This document shows positions 25,101-36,895 of a stretch of DNA of 64,000 bases, in pieces. A program made the translations under genes and the position numbers. The stretch is from assembly GCA_032158295.1 (NCBI GenBank), contig CM063244.1:8450055-8514054 (forward strand), in the 5' to 3' direction. The notes below the pieces were generated by a model that saw nothing but the letters and a program-made list of their open reading frames with translations, did not search any database and was not told where the DNA came from. Source of the DNA: Pycnopodia helianthoides. Lineage: Eukaryota > Echinodermata > Asteroidea > Forcipulatida > Asteriidae. How positions within the stretch are numbered: position 1 is the first letter of the stretch; each line of letters starts with the position of its first letter.

Positions 25101-25934
25101 TATTTTTATACTTTAGCACACTGGAAAACATAGAAAAAAGCTTGCAACCATCTTGAAAAATAGCCCAGCCGTTTGTCTTGAAAAATGTGTTGGGCAGCCA
25201 TTAAAAAAAATAAAGGTCCTCCTCCTTTTTTTATTTTGCATAAGCACTCCTTTTGAAACAATCTGTTCTTTGAATCAGTCCAATTTCAGCAGTATTGAAG
25301 AACAAAAACGTACAAAATTTTCCACAAGTTGATTCCAAGGAGGGCATGAGTTTGAATATTTTGTCCATGTTACTATGCATGTACTTTTGCTTGATAAGAA
25401 GTGAGAAAGCAGCTCACACAGTCTTAGGCAGTTTGGCAAGAGCGCTGCCCAAATCCTTCCATTTCCTCTTCTCCCGTGTCACCCCACACCAAGTTTTTTG
25501 GACTTGTTTGCAATTGTCATGTGGGCCTGCTGGCCGAATCCTTCCAAATCCTTCATTTGGGCAATTGGATGTAGGAGGAACTGCGACTGTGAGGGTTAAA
25601 TGCCAGACAAAATTTGACTCTCTCCCAGCCAACCATTATAAAGCAAAACCACTTCTCTGGGCATGGTTAACAACATCCATGGTGAATCAAAACATTGGCA
25701 GATGCAGAATTAATAAAGACACAGTTCCTATTTGTTTAATGCTCAATGTACACGGAAAGCAAGTAAAGGGGTTTTAAATGGGGGACTTCCCACCAGACTA
25801 AATAGATAAATGTCATTGTGTGTATTGGAGCCGACGGACATCTGTTTGGATTTAATGTGTTGGCTTTGCTCCCACTTGGCAAAAAAAAATCACAAGTTCT
25901 TTTTACACATCCTGATACTTTGTATCACTGTATG
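22124..25934. other. Unassigned non-coding DNA, partly pyrimidine-rich
   Basis: It contains a POU/CRE motif pair at 22762-22786 and (CCGG)4 near 23012-23027. A long plus-strand pyrimidine-biased interval runs about 23690-24540, with C runs near 23450, 24100 and 24285. From 24540 to 25290 it is strongly A/T. The 160-codon frame at 25295-25777 is unrecognised. Confidence 0.5.
22762..22786. promoter_or_regulatory. Candidate regulatory motifs: octamer plus CRE-like site
   Basis: ATGCAAAT (22762-22769, POU octamer consensus) lies 9 bp from GACGTCAT (22779-22786, a CRE/ATF-like palindrome). The flanks carry no repeat signature. Function is inferred only. Confidence 0.25.
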
Positions 25935-26301
25935 CAGGGCTCCAATTTGGGGAAATATCCACAAGACCACCGGGTTTGTAGCTTGAAAGTTTTACTGGAC
26001 CAGAAAATTGGTTACAAGACCAGAATCATAATAAGAAAAACTATAAACAGTGTCACAGTTAAAAACAAGAGAATATTTTTCTTATTTGTCTTGTGGGTAA
26101 TACTTTCACACCGAACAGAGTTGAAAGATATTTATTGACTCAATGCCAACATTTGAACATAATTTGTAAAATTTAAGATGGGGTGAGGTATTATTATTCA
26201 AAAACACAAGACAGCTGGACTTGTCAGGTCTTGAGTTTGCTGGCTCTATCACTAAAAACACTGGCCTTAGGCCTGCGGTCCAGTGTAAATTTCTAGCCCT
26301 G
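25935..26301. mobile_element. hAT-like non-autonomous element (CAGGGCTC...GAGCCCTG type), copy 1
   Basis: It starts CAGGGCTCCAATTTGG and ends AAATTTCTAGCCCTG. It shares ordered internal blocks with 35082-35427: cacaagaccaccgggtttgtagct, gttgaaagatatttatt, caacatttgaaca, gacttgtc, tctcgggcc/ccttaggcctgcggt. CAGGG...CCCTG termini are typical of hAT elements; I could not confirm an 8-bp target duplication. Confidence 0.75.
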
Positions 26302-27022
26302 ATTTTTGCAGATCCATGGTTAGTTTTGTATGCTTGCTTCTTTTTTTTGTTGAAAAAATTGCATATGTTTTGAGCATTATACTTGGTAAATTGTTAGATT
26401 TGTACATTTTATGGTTTTTTGTTATAGGTTTTTTTTTTACTTATAGATTTCAATCCTAATTTCTGATTGGTTCAAGTTACATGACCTGATTTTCACCGAA
26501 ATTTCTTTTTGTTAAATAACTTTTTTCTTTTCACGAATTTTGACAGATGATGATGTTTCAAAATTAAAAACATATAAAAACTTTCAAATATGACAAGGTC
26601 AATAAACAAAAAAAAATGTAACACGCAAAATTGTTTGTACATAGCTGATGGACGTGAGATAATGTCAGGATCCCAACAATAATTCATTTTTTTGTTTTTA
26701 ACTATTCTACCACTTATAATTGACGTCTTTCAAGTTTTCGAGCAACACCTTGAATGAAAACTGATAACTTTCTCAAATAGCTAATTTCAAAAAGAATAGT
26801 TATTTAAAATTTTAATCTAAATTTTTGGGGTGAAATCCGCCAAAAATCAGACCTGGCATCTTTAAATACATCGGTGACGGAATGTTAACAAGTCACCCAG
26901 GATCATTTTACCGCACGATTGACATTGTCAACATGTTAATTTTCATCACTGTTTTAAAAGATTGTTAAAAAAAAAAAAAAACCTGTGTTGATTGAAGATC
27001 GGGTCACGCGTTATGTCGTCAG

Positions 27023-27089
27023 TAACTAATCGATACCTCAAGCTGGTCCTGCAGACTTAACTAATCGATACCTCAAGCTGGTCCTGCAG
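27023..27089 (+). repeat. Direct duplication, 32 bp, period 35
   Basis: The segment taactaatcgatacctcaag...ctgcag occurs at 27023-27054 and 27058-27089 without mismatch. Confidence 0.9.
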
Positions 27090-27645
27090 CCGTCTTGTCC
27101 TCTTGTATCAACTTGTTATTCTCCCACGATTCAAGCCCTTTCTTCATGAGCCAGTTTAGCCTCCCACTTATTATATCTCATCCCCATCACAAGAAGGAGC
27201 GATCCATCTGCATCCCACTCACACGCCACTCCTACAAGATACTCTCTCTGCCTCATTCAAGACGGCGCGGATAAACCACTTAACCTTTTGGTGAACTGAA
27301 TCAACATGTTCGACTCCTTCTTCTCCCCCCCCCCTCCTCCTCTCTCCCCCATCACCCTCCTTGTTTGCATTTGATAAAGTACACAACTACGCATCTGATG
27401 CATGCGTGAACTTTTTTCTTACGCAGTCACCTTTCATCTGACTCAACCTCATTCTCGAAACAGCTAACTCGTCGAGTGGGCGTTCTGATCGTACAGGAAC
27501 GTACAGTTTTTTTTTCATTTATTATTCCTTTGTTTTTTATTTTTTCCGAGTTTCCTTCTCGCCCGAGTTTCAGAGCATCCTGGAAGTCGTTCATCCCGGA
27601 TATTTTAAGTCTAAGTGTAAAATAATGTATAATCATGCCAGTCCC

Positions 27646-27664
27646 GGGGGGGGGGGGGGGGGGG
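27646..27664. repeat. Poly-G tract (19 G)
   Basis: Uninterrupted guanines on the plus strand. One of many G/C homopolymers of 9 or more in the window. Confidence 0.95.
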
Positions 27665-30600
27665 CTGTGTTTTTTCAATGGTGTCAACCGTGCATCATTA
27701 TCTAAAACATGGTCTAGTCTAGCGAGGTGTCGCATTCTGGAATGTTCAAGACGACCCAATTAAGAAAAGGCGTAATCTCTGACTATTTTCTTGAAACCTT
27801 AAAAAAACAAAAAAACACTTGAGACATTTTCATACTGCTCCTAAAACTCATGTTGCTTTCAGTACATGTACATCCCCTGTGTAATTTTGGGGTTGTCTGT
27901 ATTGATACTCCATTGTTTTGTCTCTGGTCTGCATCTTGTTTTTCGATGGGGGAGGGTTCAAAAGCCGAGCTGCACCCAGTCCTAAATTTCGTCCAACTAC
28001 TGACCACACCTTCCATAACCATATGGTCATATCACTTTCTGTACATGCGAGTCTGATTTTGTAAAGTAACTGTTAGGGAGTGTATCAAAAGTCGGAGCAT
28101 GCTCTAGGCGCAAAAGAACGTTCCCATGGGCACATGCTAGCAATCCATTGGACCCCCCCCCCCCCCCCGAGAACGTTCCGCTTGACTGCAGCATGGTGCC
28201 GAAGTACAGGGCAATCCTAAACGAGTGAACACACGCGTTAGTATTTTGGACGTTCCATTGGAATGTTCCGGTGGGGTGGTCCAACGAAACGGTCCATGTG
28301 CACACGCTGAAATACTTATCCTGACCCAATTAGAACGTTCCTACCATGCCAACAACGCTCCCCTTAATGGTGTATTATCAACTGACAAATGACAGCGAGT
28401 ACTAAACCCTCAATCTATTCCATTCTGTTGTTGTTTTGTTTTCATGTGCGCAAACACGTACACAAGACAGACAACAGCTCCACCCCCCCCCCCCCTAGTC
28501 TCAAGCCTAGCAGGGAAACTTGATAGATCCAGGCTTATTGCACCAACATCGTTACAGGCAAGCTATCCTGTTGCCCTACTGTTTTTATTTGTATTTATAG
28601 ATTGTTTACTTCTGGCGGGGAACACACAAAGTACATACAGAAAGTGCAAGTAGAATACAGAGTAGTTGACAGTGAGAATCCGATCAGCTACAACGTGACA
28701 GATTGCCCTGAAATAAACAAAGTGCCATTATGACACTTATTCGTCTTTAACTGGTTCATAAAAGAAAATATACCGAAATAATTTTAAAAGAATTGAATTT
28801 TTTTTTACGTAAAATGCAAGATGCAAGGAATGATTATTTCACAAGCCATAAAAATCTGTGTAAATTGTATTTATTATTCTTTGATTGGCACAAATTATTT
28901 TAAAATTGTAGATTGAACCACAAGAACAATGAACACGAAGAAAAAACACAAGGTGTTGTGAAAACTTAAAAGGTGTGTGTACACAATGATGTAAGTCATC
29001 GCCAGCTGTAACTGATCGACGTATTATTATTCATAAACTTTTTTAGACGGACCTAACTGGACATGTCTAGGTCGCTATAGCTAGGTGGGGGACTTAATCA
29101 GTGCAACTCATTACCATCTCTAGGGGCCTTCTATAGTGTCTGGCGTCTATGCTAATTGTTTTCTATTTTGTTGCAATATGCTGGTTATTGTCTTTGCAGT
29201 ATTGACACGGACAGCGCGCCATTAAATCAGGACAAATTGGCTTGATTTCCCAAGGAGGAAGAGAGAGCAGGATTTTCCTGCACCTCCTGGATTCCCCCAC
29301 TGATTGTATGCATCTGCATGATTAAGGTTGCACGCATAAAATTTTAAAAAACCTGCTGTTGGTGAAACTTGACGTAGGGCCAACATCTGGCCCCCCAAAC
29401 CAGCTGCAGGTAGTAATAGTAATACAATGAGGAAAATGTTTTTCTAAACAGTTTATAATTTCTGTGAATCACAGTTAATTGCCACTGCACTTTTATCTCT
29501 GTTTCGTTCAGCAAAAGGTCAGTTGGCTTATAAATTATTATTTCTGGCGCAGTATTTTGGTCACAAAATGTTACCTGTAGCCCGAAGATTTAAGGTTGGC
29601 AAACAAATCCCTCGTTATTTTTAGTACAATCTCATTTTTAGTTTTATTTTTAGAAAGGGTTTCTCTTTTCATCATTCTGAACAGTTTTCCACTCCCCAAG
29701 AAGGATATTTTGAAGAGGTCACACTTGCACAAACACTCTCCCCTTTATATTTTTAAGGTCAGTGTAAATCCCCCCAGTTCATGCTGCCATGGAGATCTGA
29801 AATGTTGTTTTTTGGGAAAACATTTTCCTGGTCAAGTAGAAGAATGTTGACATTTGAAGCTGAGCCGACTTGCCTTTAGCTGAGGGGTGAATCCAAGACG
29901 TGCTTGGAGTTGAGATGCTGAGGGTTTGACACCCCGGCGAGGCTTCCCTTTGTCTGGACGAATGACGACCGTCCTCGCAGTTTGAAACCCAATCTGTTAA
30001 CGTCAGTCTTGGATGTCATTTGGCGTTCGCCCTTTCGGACTCTAACAATAGGGTTAAGTAATTACGGACGTGAATGGATATTTAATAGTACGAAATCAAT
30101 GTGATTATTGTAATTTTGTAGCCAAGTGGTTTTTGTTTGACATTTGCTAAGACTTGACTTCGATAGTTCAGTTTTGACGTTCACGTTTTTTTCTAAAGGT
30201 GAACAGCTGGTGAACTGTTTCAACTTTTTATGGTGACGTTTTCTGGTCTTTCAATAGTTCGCTTGAAAAATTAATTAACTAATGAACAGCTGATTTACTC
30301 AACTGTGTTTATTTATTTATTTACTTTCTTTAAAGACTAAAATGATCAAAACTGTTCAAGAAAGTGGTACATCTTAAAATGTCGAAGTGGACTTCTTCCC
30401 ACTAGCACTTTCAAAGCTGAAAAAAATGCATGAAATGCTGAAAGAAATGCATTTTAGTTCTCTTGTTTCACTTTACCTGTTTGTGAGCAGACATTTCTAT
30501 TTAAAACAGAGTTATCAGGAATCGTACGAAGAAAACAATTGTGTCATCTTTGAATCTGAACTCTTTATCAGATACCGAGGATGTCTTGACCCCAAGATTG

Positions 30601-31221
30601 CCACGAGGCTCAGCTAGTATGCACTTTTTAAAAAAACTTCTAAGTGACCAGATTCTTATCAGGAAGGCAGACTGCATCTAAGAAGCTATTTATGGCTCAA
30701 ATATCGTGACGGAGATCGATGTATGGAGCTGTGGTCACTTTGTCAGTGGAGAAGGCAGAGTGGCAGAGATTTTATGCACACAGCTCAGAATCAGGTGCCT
30801 TTCGCACCCTTCAACACTGCCTTGAACTTAGGATGGACCTACACCCCCCTACCCCCTCTTTCTATATTGACCCCCTTAATCAAGTCAGACATAGCGCTTA
30901 TGACAAACATTCACTTGGTTGTGCTATTCTGGGGATACAGGCCCCTTGGAAGGCATGACACATATCCCCTAACCATCCTTGACTATGAGTAAGTTGTACT
31001 TTGATGAGTCTGTATCATGTACTACCATCATCCAATCTGTAGGTCAAGTGTGCTATTAAAGTCAAGGCAAAGAGCTGATTATGGCCAACTGGTTTTATCA
31101 TCATACGCAATACAATATTTCACAGCCGCTTATTTGACTGTATAATATATAGTTGGTCTCATGTGTCTTTTGCACTTGCAAGTTGTGGAAGAGGTGATGG
31201 TTAACCGTGTTGATTGTGGTT

Positions 31222-31463
31222 TCTCATGGTGATTCTGGTACCATGGTGATTCTGGTTTACCATGGTGATTCTGGTTTAGCGCGGTGATTCTGGTTTACCA
31301 TGGTGATTCTGGTTTACCATGGTGATTCTGGTCTACCGTGGTAATTCTGGTTTACCATGGTGATTTTGGTTTGCCCCGCCATGGTGATTCTGGTTTACCA
31401 TGGTGTATACTGGTTTTACCATGGTGATTCTGGTTTCTCATGGTAATTCTGGTACCATGGTAA
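31222..31463 (+). repeat. Minisatellite, unit about 18-20 bp (accatggtgattctggttt)
   Basis: About 13 degenerate tandem units with the core ccatggtgattctggttta. Variants have tca/gcg/ccg in place of cca and aattc for gattc. The frames are not maintained, so coding is unlikely. Confidence 0.95.
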
Positions 31464-33408
31464 TGATATGAGTGATTTTGATTACAAAAAGGACCAAAAT
31501 CATTAATTAATCTCCTTGTAGATTTCTTGTCACTATCACAACAAGTAGAAAGTTTCTCAGATTTGTTGTCAATGTAAACTTTGAACCTGTATGGGCGTCA
31601 GGGTCACCATAGAGCTTTTTACAACAAATCCAGTCCTTTTTATATTTTAAGCACACAAGAAACATTTGCAACAATTGAAGTTTGGAGGCTAGGCAGTGGT
31701 CAAACAACTCCAAACAATTTGCATATAATGGAAGTTTGTGGCATGCACGCTGAGTGGTGTGAGACTTCTCTCCTGGTTCAATTTCTTGGCACGATGTGAC
31801 ATTCCTCCTCATAACGAAAAAAAAACACAAAAAAATCAACTCCCAAAGGGTCTGGTTTTTCCCACATTGTTATGGATATCCTGAAGTGATAGGACAAGTT
31901 GTTATCAGACTTCTTTGCCAAGACCTCCAAGAAAGAATCAAGAAGTCTCCACAAGAACCCTCCAGTGTCGATGTGCGTTGCTTTTTTGGAGGGTTGCCAA
32001 ACAATTGATTCAAAGAATTTCAACTATGCCTCGCCTCTTGTCGGGTCAACTAGCAAATAGTTTACTTTCGGCGTGTCCGTCCAAGTTCACTCTGGAGAGG
32101 TTTTGTGAGAGTTTTTTTTTCTTTTCTTCCCTTCTTCTTTCCACTTAAGGTTGATGGAGTTTGTTTACCTAGAAAGTTGGAGTGTCAGTTGTTCGAAGTT
32201 CGGAGAAACTGATTTGTTCTGTTGTTTTGAAACTCAAGTTCGTTTACATGTAGGTCATGGGAAGGGCAGACCAATTTAACGGGAGTGAAGGCTGGCGGTG
32301 TGTCTCTTCAATCAAACTTAATGAAAGTAAATGATTTGTTTTTAAAGCCATGATAGTATTATTGAAAAGTTCTACATTTGTTCTTCTTGTGTCACTTTTT
32401 TTTTGAATAAACCTAAGAACCAGCTGCAGAGCCTCTAAACGGCAACTTTGTTTCTTTTAGGCAACCCATCGGGCTTTAGCTGGTTCGCTTATCTCTTCCT
32501 CTATGTGATTTTGTTTTTGTAGTTTTCCTTTTAATGTTTTTGTTCGAATTTGATTGTGTATGCACTTTTTTATGACTGCCCCAGAAATAAACTAAATGTA
32601 AATATAAACATAAATTTCAATGATAAGTACATATTTGTTTGTTTTTCAAATTTTTTGATTCGATTCACACAAGCTGACTCATGTGATATAAGTGGTAATG
32701 TACATATGTATCAGAAACGGTAAACAGTCCTTTTGACAGCACGGCTTGTTTGTAAACACTGTAGCTATATTGGGTCCATAAGGCACAAAGTCTGTGTTGA
32801 TCTGAACCGGATTCCGGTCCTCGCCTGTTATTGTCACAGGATGGAATGCCCCTCTACTGGAGTTCAAAAATAAAACTTGAGTTTCTTCAGAAAACTATAC
32901 ATCTGGAGATGTTGTTAGTTTGTGCGATGGGTTAGAGAGGAAATTCGACTGCACAAGAGTTATTGTTATTACAGAATCGAAATGTGTCTTTTCTTAATGC
33001 AGAGGAACGTTTGGAAGCATTTTCCTGTCTCGAGACATTAACTTCCGGATGTCATTAAGGAAGAGCCAGGGTGACCCCAACTGCGTTTCACTTGATTACA
33101 TAAAGTCTGTGCCAGGGATTTGTTTTATACGTGTGGAATTCTAGTAATGATGAAACTGTCTCTGTCATTTATGACGCTCGATGCTGAAGCTGGGCACTTA
33201 TTGCCGAAAAACAAACATGAGGAACGGCTTTCATTTTAGCACCTATGTAGAGTCTGTAAGATATTTCTCAAGATGTTAACAACATCCCATCACATTAATA
33301 TCCAGGCAGTGGCTGATGTTTTGGCCATTACACTATTTCCGGAAAAAAAACATGATTGCCTGGTTTTAGCATGGGGCATCATTTATTACCTGCGAATGTT
33401 AAAGGTGT
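31464..33408. other. Unassigned non-coding DNA
   Basis: No supported gene. The interval 32990-33290 is not low-complexity and shows no repeat signature; the rest is AT-rich. Confidence 0.5.
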
Positions 33409-33412
33409 TATA

Positions 33413-33742
33413 CCAGGATTGGTAAGGATAAAAAAAAACATAATTTGTTTAAGTTTATTCTGAAAGATTACTGAATATGAAGTTCATACAAGAACAATTT
33501 TTTTTATCTGAAATGAAGTCATATTTGAGAAAACTGTTCCTGAAAACCTTTAAAAAAGCGCAATGGCTGATTCGGTGGTTGCAATCAAAATTATTAAGGA
33601 CAATGTGTTTACTCTCTGAAAATTGTGCATGGGTTTTTCACACACAATGGATAAAGCCCAAATTTTCACCATTTTTTGTATGTACATGTATGGTTGATCC
33701 CACAAACTGCGACTTTTTTGTTAGCTCTACCAATCCTGTATA
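33413..33742. mobile_element. Degraded TTAA-family element (probable)
   Basis: The left end follows TTAA (33409-33412) and reads AGGTGTTATACCAGGATTGG. Near 33727 the complementary ctaccaatcctgtataac is seen. These match the termini of the copies at 49690 and 57004, but the interior is largely unalignable and the right TTAA is lost. Confidence 0.5.
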
Positions 33743-33752
33743 ACTAGTTTGT

Positions 33753-34027
33753 TATAAAGATGGTAATGGTGATAAGCATCCATCTTGCAAAATTATTTCG
33801 TCTGAAGTGCCCCTGTTGATGAGAATCACTAGAAGCATGTCAACATTTTGAATCTCCAAAGATCGCCTAAAGGTGATTCAAATATCTGTGGCATCCCTTT
33901 GCGAGTGCTGCAGCCAGAGATGTGGTTGGCAGCCACTGTCACCTCACTAATTGTGGATGGATTCACTGTTCTGTTGATGAAAATACTGTGACAGTTTTTT
34001 GCTGTTTTCTTAAACAAGTAGACACTG
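33753..34027. repeat. Dispersed repeat shared with 13652-13913, copy 2
   Basis: It carries the same ordered blocks as the copy at 13.65 kb (gtaatggtgataagcatcc, gtctgaagtg, gcatgtcaacatttt, gctgcagccagagatg, cactgtcacctcacta, gtggatggattc). The copies are moderately diverged, so both are old. Confidence 0.75.
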
Positions 34028-35081
34028 TATATATTCAGCTGAAACTCTTAGTGGTCACTCTAAGAGGAAACAACATCACAATTGTTTGTGTTTGTGTTTT
34101 GTCAGCCATTTTGTGCCTGTTCATATTTGTCTTATTTCAATTGTGGCAACTGAAATTAGCAAAACCAGTATTTTGCTTATTTCAACCATGACAGTTTACA
34201 AGAAATTTGATGAAAGAGGGAAAATGTAGTCAAAAGGGGACAATCAAAACACAGGTAGCCGACCAGCAATTAAAACACTATAAGGTCTCAACAAATGAAC
34301 GCACAGTTGTCTGGTAATGGTATTACTGTAGTATGCATTTCACAGGGATGTTTTCTGTGTGTGCTTAACCACAGACTGAGGTGTAGTTACGTCTTGTCAT
34401 CAACAATTTCATCTAAACGACTTAAGATTTGGTATGGGGGGGGGGAATGATGCTGTACTGAGTCTGATGTCCCTTTGTTGTATATTTCTGCTTTTGCAAT
34501 TCATGCAGGGCAGGAATTGTGTCCTCAGATGAACCAGACAAGGCACAGTTTATGGCTCCTCTCTCTTGCATGGTTTTGGACTCCCCGTGGGGTCGCTAAT
34601 TGCCTTAAGTGGCCCTACAGTGGGATAATAAAGGGCTGGTGTGATTGATATGGATTGATACTGTGTAAACCAGACTGGGACAAGATTTTCCAAGATTGAG
34701 TCACACATTCCTGTAGTTTGTTGGACAAATTGGCAGTCCAACGAAGTTCTGCTTGAAACTGTTTTAAGTCTAATAACATTGAACGAAGAAAATTCCTCAA
34801 ATAGTTACTTCAACATGGCTCCCGATATGCTCCAATGTTCTTGTTAAAATGTTTTAACTTTAGCATTATGAAAGATGTTGGAAACGTGATAAAAAAGGAC
34901 ATAAAATCACCTTTAAACATAGTGTTGTTGTACTAAAGACTTTAAGTTCCCCAGTACATTTAAAGCATAGAGCAAGGCCTTTTTGCCATGATTTAAAGCA
35001 AGGCTGTTGCCAGTTCTTGTGTAGTCTTTCTTAAGACTGAACTCAAGACATTTGCTGCACTGTTCTTTATTGTAGAGGACT
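34028..35081. other. Unassigned non-coding DNA
   Basis: Contains a G11 tract near 34437-34446. No recognisable gene or repeat. Confidence 0.45.
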
Positions 35082-35427
35082 CGGGGCTCGAAATTGCGGG
35101 AAAAATTCACAAGACCGCAGGGCTTGTAGCTCCAAATTTTTAGTGGACCAGAGACAGTTTTAACATATAAACTGTACTTATTTGAACAAGGTATCTCTTT
35201 TGGCTTATGGGTAGACCCTATGTAAAGTTTGATACTCAGCATAATTGAAAGATATTTATCGGTGAGATTTAAACTCAACATTTGAACATCTGTTTTGTTC
35301 TTTTTTAAACAAAGATATTGAATTGGAAAAATACAAGACCGTCGGACTTGTCCAACTGTAAGTTTACTGGCCTGACACTAAATTCACTGGTCTCGGGCCA
35401 GCGGTTCTGTGTAAATTTCGAGCCCTG
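35082..35427. mobile_element. hAT-like non-autonomous element, copy 2
   Basis: The ends CGGGGCTCGAAATTGCGGG and AAATTTCGAGCCCTG are better inverted repeats than in copy 1 (25935-26301). The first base of the left end is mutated from the expected CAGGG. The interior matches copy 1 in order. A 122-codon minus-strand frame overlaps it and is fortuitous. Confidence 0.75.
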
Positions 35428-35496
35428 GAGATTAAACAAAATGATGTTAACAAAATGATATTATACAAGTGCTTTTATTGTTTTTTCCATCTTCAG

Positions 35497-35555
35497 ACCC
35501 CAGGTTTAACACTGGAGAAGATTTCCTGCATCGGGACAAAGACCTACTTTTACAA
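35497..35555 (+). CDS. Candidate short exon with strong splice sites (unassigned)
   Basis: A 59-bp segment lies between a pyrimidine-rich acceptor (ttttttccatcttcag) and a near-perfect donor (gtaagt). Two frames are open. One gives TPGLTLEKISCIGTKTYFYK. The other, after two bases completing a split codon, gives PRFNTGEDFLHRDKDLLLQ. I recognise neither. It could be a small coding exon, a UTR exon of a plus-strand gene spanning this repeat-rich region, or a chance combination. There is no partner exon I can join to it with confidence. Confidence 0.3.
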
Positions 35556-36579
35556 GTAAGTAATTCATCTTTAAGTTTGAAAGACCTCTGCTGAGAAGAT
35601 TAATCAAGCTGAAGAGAAGACTTATGTCATGCCATCATTGTCATATTCCCAGCCTGCAACCAGCAGTCACGAATGCTGATTTCGGTCTCATCCCAAAGGG
35701 GCCAGACTCTTGTTGTATCCAGCCTCTGTTTGGTTACATTGATTTGAATGGGAGATCAAAGTGATGGCTGTGCAGTGAAAAAAAGTTATTTTATCCAAAG
35801 ATCATAAGGAACAAGTTATTCAGTAATGCTGGTCAGTTGGGATTGGCATGTCTGTAACAAATAACAGTGCTCTCGCTTAACAGTCGGGAGTGCGCTGGCC
35901 GAAAATGCTGGTTGCAACTACAAGAGGACCAGTCAAAATCCTGTCCAAGTGGTCCAGCTGGCTAGTTCAGTGTTGAAAAGCATTCCTAGTTAGTATGAAA
36001 TAACGAGAAGTGAAAAAGCTGGCGGACAAGTGAAATGACAAGCTAACTGGACCCAGTCTCGGATGAAACAGTCGAGAAGGGTCAACATTGATCAATCCTT
36101 AGATAGAGAGGTTTGGCTAGTAGAAATTGGAATGTTCAATCCAATGTTTTTTGTATGGGTACTTCGGTTCAGCTGGTTTAAATTTGCAGTTTATGTCCAT
36201 AGAGCTCAGCTGTCTGTAGATTTGTCACAATTCCTGGCATAAGTATCAATGTCTGGTCACCGAACCAGAACGGTCAAGTTCATTATCATAGACTCGTAAC
36301 TACGGTTTGCATGAGATTACTAGCGGTATGGTGAGAATGGATAGAGACTCACTGATGGAGAGATAATCGGCTGGGGGCTGTACGCAAAGCACTTTGTGCA
36401 TGACGTCACAGCGTGGCAAGTTGTTGTAAATGGCGTCCAGATGAGCTCATTAATCACTTAGTGCTACGAACTGGGCTTGATTTCACAATGAGCTTAGATT
36501 GATCTTAAGATGTGTATCCATCTTCGTTGCTAAGCAAAGTGTGATGTCACCAGTGCCTGAACCAGACATTTGTATTTTT
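35556..36579. other. Non-coding DNA with two repeat fragments
   Basis: 35700-35770 holds a fragment of the CATCTTG/GGCTGGAAGG family (tttggttacattgatttga). 36474-36553 holds half of the TCGATTTCACAAAG element. The rest is unassigned. Confidence 0.5.
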
Positions 36580-36603
36580 ATTTTATTTGTTTATTTATTA
36601 TTT

Positions 36604-36634
<31 letters not shown>

Positions 36635-36801
36635 TTTGTTTATTTACTTAACTACTTATTAATAAATTTATTAATAAATTTATTTATAAATTTATTTGTT
36701 TATTTGTTTAATTTTTTATTTATTTATTATTTTTATTTTTTTTATTATTTATTTATATTTGTTTATTTACTTATTGTATTTATTTATTTATTTTTTTTTT
36801 T
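36570..36801. repeat. (TTTA)n microsatellite, imperfect
   Basis: About 230 bp of tttattta-type tetranucleotides with point interruptions, ending in a T/G homopolymer. The open frames across it are artefacts of repeat composition. Confidence 0.95.
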
Positions 36802-36895
36802 TTGGGGGGGGGCTATTTAATGTTTCAAACCATTCATTTGTGCATTATTTCTGTCAAATTTATATTTTTTTTTGGGGGGGAGGGTTCTGAAGACA
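36785..36895. repeat. G-rich repeat fragment shared with 49079-49202
   Basis: The block ggctatttaatgtttcaaac...cattcatttgtgcatt also occurs at 49083-49120 (ggctatttaatgtatagaac). Both are followed by a G run and gggttctga. Confidence 0.65.

Larger units (their letters stand above)
26302..31221. other. Unassigned non-coding DNA with homopolymers
   Basis: It holds a 32-bp duplication (27023-27089), a G19 tract (27646-27664), a C16 tract (28153-28168) and a C13 tract (28483-28495). Words of the type gaacgttcc recur around 28120-28345, suggesting a degraded palindromic repeat. The segment 29140-29340 is free of low-complexity and repeat signatures and may be constrained. No gene is supported. 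Confidence 0.5.

Noticed and set aside
25295..25777. 160-codon open frame on the plus strand
   Set aside because: No recognisable domain, no splice or promoter context, and the minus strand is open over the same stretch.
31222..31463. CRISPR array
   Set aside because: The units are contiguous and degenerate with no unique spacers, and the genome is eukaryotic. It is a minisatellite.
36587..36820. 77-codon Y/L/I-rich frame resembling a membrane protein
   Set aside because: It is a translation of a TTTA microsatellite.
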